Below are positions 58,466 to 64,000 of a DNA stretch of 64,000 bases, in pieces. The position numbers were made by a program, and so were the translations under genes. Source of the stretch: Guadua angustifolia. Taxonomy: Eukaryota; Streptophyta; Magnoliopsida; Poales; Poaceae. Where the stretch lies: assembly GCA_036346375.1 (NCBI GenBank), contig CM070512.1:43198466-43262465 (forward strand), given 5' to 3'. Position 1 is the stretch's first letter. Each line of letters begins with the position of its first letter. A model generated the notes under the pieces. That model ran no database searches, was not told the DNA's origin, and was given only the letters and a program-made list of their open reading frames with translations.

Positions 58466-58697
58466 GGGTGTGTTTGGTTGTTTGTATCAAGTGATACATA
58501 TATGACATGGTTTAAGAAAAAAGTCATCTATATATTTGGTTGTTAGAATGGAACTATCTCATTCTAGATGGTAGGATACAATTTAAGGAATATTTTTTAT
58601 ATAGAAACTGAACCATTTTATTCACTGAAAACAATAAAAACAAATGTTACATGACCATCACATCCCATTTAACCTTATCCACCAACCAAACACACCT
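58466..58697. mobile_element. Tourist-like MITE (PIF/Harbinger)
   Basis: The left end GGGTGTGTTTGGTTG is inverted at the right as CAACCAAACACACC. It is flanked by TTA trinucleotides (58463-58465 and 58698-58700), the TWA target of this superfamily. 232 bp, non-coding. Confidence 0.75.
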
Positions 58698-58700
58698 TTA

Positions 58701-60493
58701 GTGAAGCCGAGACATAAGAATAAGTGTTGAAGTATCATATATCTTTTCTCATCAATGTACTCTTTTGATTGATTTGATTGGTGCATGTAGCTCAATAATT
58801 TGAATGAACGGCTTTGTGCACATCTTTTGAAGGATTCTATCCAGTATATATTGTAAGATCACACTACACTGGTCCTTTTTAAGAGAGCTGTATTTAGTGG
58901 CTATCTTCAAAAGCCCAAGAAGCAATTGTAGGGCTGTAAAAAAAACTCGAGATTTGCATGTTAGTGATATGTTTTTGAAGTAATTATAAAGATGATTACA
59001 TCACGTCTATGTTTATAAAATAATATAATTATTTTGCTACTAATAAGCCAAGTGGGTTTTGCATCTTAGTTAGACCCTATAACGTAGAGTTCCACTGAGA
59101 GGCTATATAAAGGGAGACTAAGGTGATGCAACTATAGTACCACTGTACCCACCAAAAACCCTAACCATCACCACTCAGGCCTTACTGTGCGTGCTAGTGC
59201 TAGCACACCGATGCACGTTGTTCCTTCCCTGAACATATAAACTTCAGTTGAATGCTACTACTGCAGAGCTGATCGGAACGATCGTTCGGGCACGTTAGAC
59301 CACCGCTCGAGGATGTTTAGCCACCACTCGAGAACGATCGACCGACACGTGGTACGTTCAATCGGGCTACTTCAACTCTCCTTTTGTTGCACTGCATGTC
59401 TGATGGTAATATTCATAATCTCTCAATTGCTTGGTATCCTAGTTTACATGATAGAATTTTTAATTTAGCTAGTGTAGCAGACTTGTATTCCTTCATCGTG
59501 AGCTGCTCAAGCTTGGTTTGCTCTAGGCTTGATTTGAGCCCCAAACGAGTTGAACTCGAGCTCGCAAACTTTACCGAACCGAAATCGAATAGCTCACGAG
59601 TCTAGCAAATTTATAAATTACTTGTTAAATATTACTATATATTAACTTTTATCAAGTTTACTCGAATCGAGTTCATGCTCTTTATTATTAAAAATAGTAT
59701 ATATTTAATTATTTATCGTTATCAAGTTTATTCGAGCTAAGCTCGAGTCTAGCTGCGTAGCTGCCTAGCTGGGCACGGGCCACGACTACGCTCGGCTCGT
59801 TTAGGGGAGATTGGCACCACTGACACTCTTTAAAATTCGTGATTCACTTTATGACACCATGGCCTACTGTCATAGACTCAGATGGACCCACATGTCATAG
59901 ACACATCACTAAATGCCAACGAATTAGATGTCACTGGACTAATTTTTCCGCTCGTTTAGTGGATGCGCTGTTAGCTCTCCCGCACTGCCGTCTGAGCGTT
60001 GCGCTCCACCTCTCTTTCCTGCGTACAATCGTCACCCAAAAGCTAGCTTGGACACCCGAGACCTGCGCCTCCACTCCTGCCCACCGTTTGTCGATGATCT
60101 CGCATCCAATTGCGTCCCTCACCGCCTCTCCTCTTACCTTCGGAATCGGACCAAGGATATAAGTTTGGGCTTCGATGAACTGCAGAGGCTTGTCGCCTTC
60201 GCGAAGCTCGTTTTTTGCACAAAAAGAACACACACTATGTATACATAATAATATGTAAGAAAATTATATATATGGGTGAGTCAGGATTATGTTTGATGTC
60301 AACGAAGATGTTGTGCACGTGTATATTCTGCTCGATCTAATAACAATAGGCTAGGTAGAACCCGGTAAATGCCATCACGATATCGACTAAGAAGTCTTAT
60401 CAAATGCACCGTATGTAAGAAATATCAGAGTTCTCTGTATGCCTGTATTCTACCTCAATGTTCGGATCCCTGCGAGGTTACCGATCGTTGTTC
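58701..60493. other. Intergenic DNA before the last copia element
   Basis: Holds a TATATAA box at 59104-59110 (in gaggctatataaaggg) without an identifiable gene behind it. 59500-59790 is a diverged stretch of ctcgagct/agctcgag phrases, likely an old DNA-transposon remnant. 59839-60233 is open on both strands but shows no domain. Confidence 0.45.
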
Positions 60494-60670
60494 TGTTAGC
60501 GCTTATACCGCGTCGTGGAGCCGTGCTGTGGTGACCACGTCGTGATCTAGAGCTTGCCATGTGCATGACCGGGTAAACCGGATCATAACAACCTTTAACT
60601 ATTATAAATGACAAAGCACTCGCCAACCAAAGTGTGGTTCGGCCATTGCAATTCAGAGTGAGTTTTCACA
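60494..60670 (+). repeat. Putative 5' LTR of the last copia element
   Basis: The right edge (TTTTCACA, 60670) is fixed by the adjacent primer site. The left edge at TGTTAGCGC is a guess. A TATA-like attataaatga lies at 60600-60610. Confidence 0.5.
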
Positions 60671-60683
60671 TGGTATCAGAGCC
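60671..60683 (+). promoter_or_regulatory. Primer-binding site, tRNA-Met type
   Basis: TGGTATCAGAGCC, a perfect match to the usual plant copia/gypsy primer site, unlike the altered ones at 19353 and 46233. Confidence 0.92.
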
Positions 60684-60724
60684 ATAGATCCACTCATCCA
60701 GCTTCCGCAACCAACAATCCCGCA

Positions 60725-61992
60725 ATGTCGAGCAACTCCACCATGAACACGGCGAGCTCCGGCATCAACGGCACCACCAATGGCACCACCATTCCAGGCT
60801 TCAGCCACATGATCACTGTCAAGCTCAACGGTGACAATTATCTACTTTGGACCACTCAACTCCTCCCCTACCTAAAGAGCCAAGGGCTCATGGGGTATGT
60901 TGATGGATCCAGAGCTGCACCCGACGCCACCATTTCTCAGGCCGGCGCCAACAACACGGTGCAGACCGTCATCAATCCAGAGTATACGCTCTGGCATCAA
61001 AAAGATCAACTTGTCATGAGTGCTCTTCTATCCTCTCTGTCCGAGGAAGTGTTGGCACATGTGGTTGGCTGCACGACTGCACATGACGTATGGAGTGCAG
61101 TCGAGAGAGCCTATTCTGCCCGATCCAGAGCTCAGGTGATGCAACTGCGAATGCAGCTATCAACAATCACCAAAGGAGAACTCAGCATCGCAAATTACTA
61201 CCGCAAGGTGAAAGGAATTGCAGATCAGCTGGCGATCATCGGCAAGGGGCTTGAAGACGATGAAATTATCTCCTACCTGTTCGGCGGCCTTGACTCTGAA
61301 TATGATCCAGTTGTCATGGGCTTGGCCACACGCAATGAGGTATTAACTTTAAGTGATGTCTATGCCCATCTCCTCAGCTTTGAAATGCGTGTTGAGAAGA
61401 ATCGTAACACTCCTCAAGTGAATCAAGTCTCTCGGAATCAAGGTCGTGGCAACAACAACAGCACCGGGTACACCAACAACGGCCGTGGCCGAGGGCGCGG
61501 TCGTGGCTTCGGCAACAACAACGGTGCAGGGCGTACAGGAGGGGGGCGACCAAATGGCAACAAAAGCAACACCAATCAAAGGCAGCCATGTCAGATCTGT
61601 CATCTGACAAACCATGACGCCTCCAACTGTTATCATCGTTTTGATCAGAATTATCAGTCAAGAGACACCACCAGAGTTGCAGCTTCAGTCTCCAACAGCT
61701 ATGCAATTGATTCAAACTGGTATGCTGACACAGGCGCCACCGACCATATCACCAATGACCTTGATCGTCTGACAACAAGGGAGCGCTATTCAGGCAATGA
61801 CAGGGTCCAAGTCGCCAACGGAACAGGTTTGTCCATAGCTCATACTGGATCTTCTTCTATAGTTGCACCTCACTGTAAATTGTCTCTAAAAGATGTTCTG
61901 CATGTTCCCAAAATAAATCGCCATCTTCTCTCAGTTAGAAAACTTGCCTTAGACAACAATGTCTTTCTTGAATTTCATCCAAATTACTTTTT
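60725..61992 (+). CDS. Copia gag and protease domain
   Basis: The start codon at 60725 is the first ATG after the primer site. Residues 1-45 are Ser/Thr/Asn/Gly-rich; about 30-235 form the copia gag domain (FSHMITVKLNGDNYLLWTTQ, then LWHQKDQLVMSAL and YYRKVKGIADQL). A Gly/Arg/Asn-rich linker (RGRGRGRGFGNNNGAGR) precedes the zinc knuckle CX2CX4HX4C at C289, C292, H297 and C302. The aspartic protease motif WYADTGATDHI has its catalytic Asp at residue 335. The frame leaves the conserved sequence in a run of five T (61988-61992), and the non-homologous frame goes on to a stop at 62282-62284. The rest of pol is in the +1-related frame, so the natural product is a single gag-pol polyprotein broken by one base. 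Confidence 0.9.
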
Positions 61993-64000
61993 GTCAAGGA
62001 CAAAGCCACGAAGAAAACTCTTCTTAAAGGGAAATGCCAAGGAGGACTCTACTGCTTTCCAAATAAAGCCATCAGCCAAGCACTGTTCACCGTCAAGGCT
62101 TCTTCAGAGCTTTGGCATCGTCGGCTGGGGCATCCCTCTTCTTCAGTTGTTCATCAAATCCTTCGTTCCAACAACCTTAGTTTCGCAGAAAATGAAGAAG
62201 TGTCTGTCTGTAGTGCATGTCAGCAGGGAAAGTCTCACCAATTACCTTTTCCTTTATCGCAACATGTTGCTTCTAAGCCTTTAGAACTCATTCATATTGA
62301 TGTTTGGGGTCCAGCCCGTACTTCTGTAAATGGTTCTAAGTACTATGTAAGCCTTGTTGATGATTATAGCAGATTTGTTTGGATTTACTTTCTGAAGCAC
62401 AAATCAGAAGTAGCCAAAACTTTCCTTCAATTTCAAGCTTGTGTTGAGAGACTTCTGAATAAGAAAATCATCACTGTCCAGTCTGACTGGGGTGGTGAGT
62501 TTCAAAGACTTCACAAATTCTTCAACACAATTGGCATTTCTCACCACATCTCTTGTCCTCACACACATCAGCAGAATGGAATCATAGAGAGAAAGCATAG
62601 GCACATTGTAGAAACCGGAATCACTCTGCTAGCTCAGTCCCAGATGCCGGTTCGATTTTGGGATGAGGCTTTCTATTCAGCCTGCTATCTGATCAACAGG
62701 ATGCCCAGTCGGATTCTAAACAATGACACACCTATCTTTCGACTCCTAGGCTCAAAACCCGACTATAGCCTGCTAAAAGTCTTTGGTTGTGCTTGTTGGC
62801 CCAACCTCAGGCCATACAATCAGAGAAAACTCGATTTTAGATCAAAGCAGTGTGTCTTTGTTGGGTACTCTTCTAGCCACAAAGGATACAAGTGTTTAGA
62901 CAGACAAACAGGGCGTATTTTCATCTCTAGAGATGTTGTTTTCGATGAGAATGTCTTCCCTTTCCAGACCTCTCTTTTCCAACCAGAACCCACACCCCAT
63001 ACTGCCAATCAACCTGCTCTACTACCTGTTCTTACTCCAGTCTCACACTATACCGAGCAATACCTTACTGAACAAAATCCGACAACACAAATATCACAAG
63101 CTAATACTCCTGAAAACACAGTGAGCAATACAGCTATAGATGATTTTCCTCTTGATCTTGGACTGACTGACAACATTGATGACCACAGTGATACTGCCGT
63201 CAATCATTCTGTTGTCGGTACACCTGACCCTGTAGGAAATCCAGGTAGCTCAACTCAGCGCGTTACTACTGAAGGAAGTGCAGCAGCTGAAGGCAATACA
63301 AGTCATCATTCTCAGGCTGGAGGTGAAGGAACCAGACATCCAATGCGAACCAGATTAAGAAATAACATCACACAGCCTAAGCAGTACAAGGATGGTACTA
63401 TTAGATATGCTGGGACAGCCACTGAGTACAGTTCAAGCAATGTACCTTTCGAACCAACAGGCTATGCAGAAGCAGTGCAGTTCAGAGAATGGAGAGAAGC
63501 TATGGATCTTGAGTATCAAGCACTCATCAAGAATCAAACTTGGACACTTGTGCCAGCAGAAAAGGGGGTAAATCTGATAGACAGTAAATGGGTCTTCAAG
63601 GTCAAGAGGAAGGCAGATGGTTCCATTGATCGTTTCAAGGCCAGACTTGTAGCAAAGGGCTTTAAACAACGGTTTGGTATTGATTATCTGGATACATATA
63701 GTCCAGTTGTTAAGCCAACAACAGTGAGGATCATCATCTCACTAGCTGTGTCAAGGGGTTGGACCATGAGGCAAATAGATATACAGAATGCTTTCCTCCA
63801 TGGTGTCCTTGAAGAGAAGGTTTACATGAAACAGCCTTTGGGATATGAAGATACAAGTGTGCCTCCAACATATATTTGCAAGCTCAACAAAGCCCTATAT
63901 GGCCTGAAGCAGGCCCCCAGAGCATGGCATTCCAGGCTAACTCACAAGCTGCAGCGACTTGGTTTCACACCATCACAAGCAGATACCTCACTCTTCATTC
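61993..64000 (+). CDS. Copia pol: integrase and reverse transcriptase, truncated by window
   Basis: I translated this frame codon by codon from 61993 to 63999 and met no stop. It continues the protease region (FFVKDKATKKTLLKGKCQGG), then integrase: LWHRRLGHP and CSACQQGK of the HHCC zinc domain (62113-62235), HIDVWGP (first catalytic Asp), TVQSDWGGEF (second) and HTHQQNGIIERKHRH with the catalytic Glu. The C-terminal integrase part (VFGCACWPNLRPYNQRKLDF, VFVGYSSSHKGYKC) leads into a Ser/Thr-rich spacer of about 150 residues. Reverse transcriptase begins at WTLVPAEK (about 63541) and runs through KWVFKVKRKADGSIDRFKAR, DTYSPVVKPTTVR, QIDIQNAFLHG and LYGLKQAPRAWH. The catalytic YVDD lies past the window end. 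CAG and CTG codons are abundant here, unlike in the decayed elements upstream. Confidence 0.92.

Larger units (their letters stand above)
60494..64000 (+). mobile_element. Ty1/copia retrotransposon, 3' part outside window
   Basis: A short 5' LTR is followed directly by a perfect primer-binding site, then gag and pol in the copia order. Coding is continuous to the window edge except for one frameshift. The 3' LTR and TSD lie beyond base 64000. Confidence 0.88.

Noticed and set aside
59100..59240. Promoter-like TATATAA followed by an aaccctaacc-type leader
   Set aside because: No coding sequence follows that I can recognise; may be a promoter remnant of an LTR, so noted only in the intergenic entry.
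61349..61715. Minus-strand frames of 95-113 codons within gag
   Set aside because: Antisense shadow of the Gly/Arg/Asn-rich linker and zinc knuckle of the copia gag.

Overview
The window is plant nuclear DNA, most likely from a grass. It is dominated by nested transposable elements: CACTA elements with subterminal hairpin arrays, an hAT element with an exact 8-bp target-site duplication (TSD), Ty1/copia and Ty3/gypsy-type LTR elements, solo LTRs and small MITEs. There are GT-AG introns and no bacterial gene organisation. No rRNA, tRNA or CRISPR was seen. Only one small gene looks like an intact host gene.

Layout. 1-14214: a CACTA element whose left tip lies outside the window. It carries a decayed TNP2-type transposase gene (1165-4380), a second decayed gene with a Ulp1/C48-protease-like end (about 7880-10880), a subterminal-like repeat block between them, and captured host-gene exons (DNA topoisomerase II, a GATA zinc finger, possibly a PPR fragment). 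14215-16340: intergenic DNA with a MITE and a TA microsatellite. 16341-27345: an hAT-like element with exact 8-bp TSDs. Inside it is a large non-coding LTR retrotransposon (16437-26583), and inside that is a solo LTR (20098-20974) with its own exact TSD. 27500-41310: two inverted arms of about 220 bp bracket a minus-strand LTR-like block (27743-32230) and a plus-strand solo LTR (32656-41049, exact TSD). The solo LTR is itself split by a second CACTA element (35291-40495, exact 3-bp TSD) that carries a topoisomerase III-like exon. 44845-54033: a complete but broken Ty1/copia element with an exact TSD. 54935-55264 (minus): a two-exon, 64-residue host gene. 56283-57738: a direct duplication containing Helitron-like 3' ends. 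58466-58697: a Tourist-like MITE. 60494-64000: a copia element running off the window, open except for one frameshift in a T run.

The nesting gives relative ages: CACTA-2 is younger than the solo LTR it splits, the 877-bp solo LTR is younger than the non-coding retrotransposon, and that is younger than the hAT element.

A second theme concerns the sequence itself. The two LTRs of each retrotransposon differ mainly at CAG/CTG/CCG (CHG) sites, often by indels. Two unrelated elements both have a tRNA primer-binding site reading TGGTATCGAGC where the last copia reads TGGTATCAGAGC. This looks like systematic base-calling error at methylated CHG sites, so many apparent frameshifts in the older elements may not be real.
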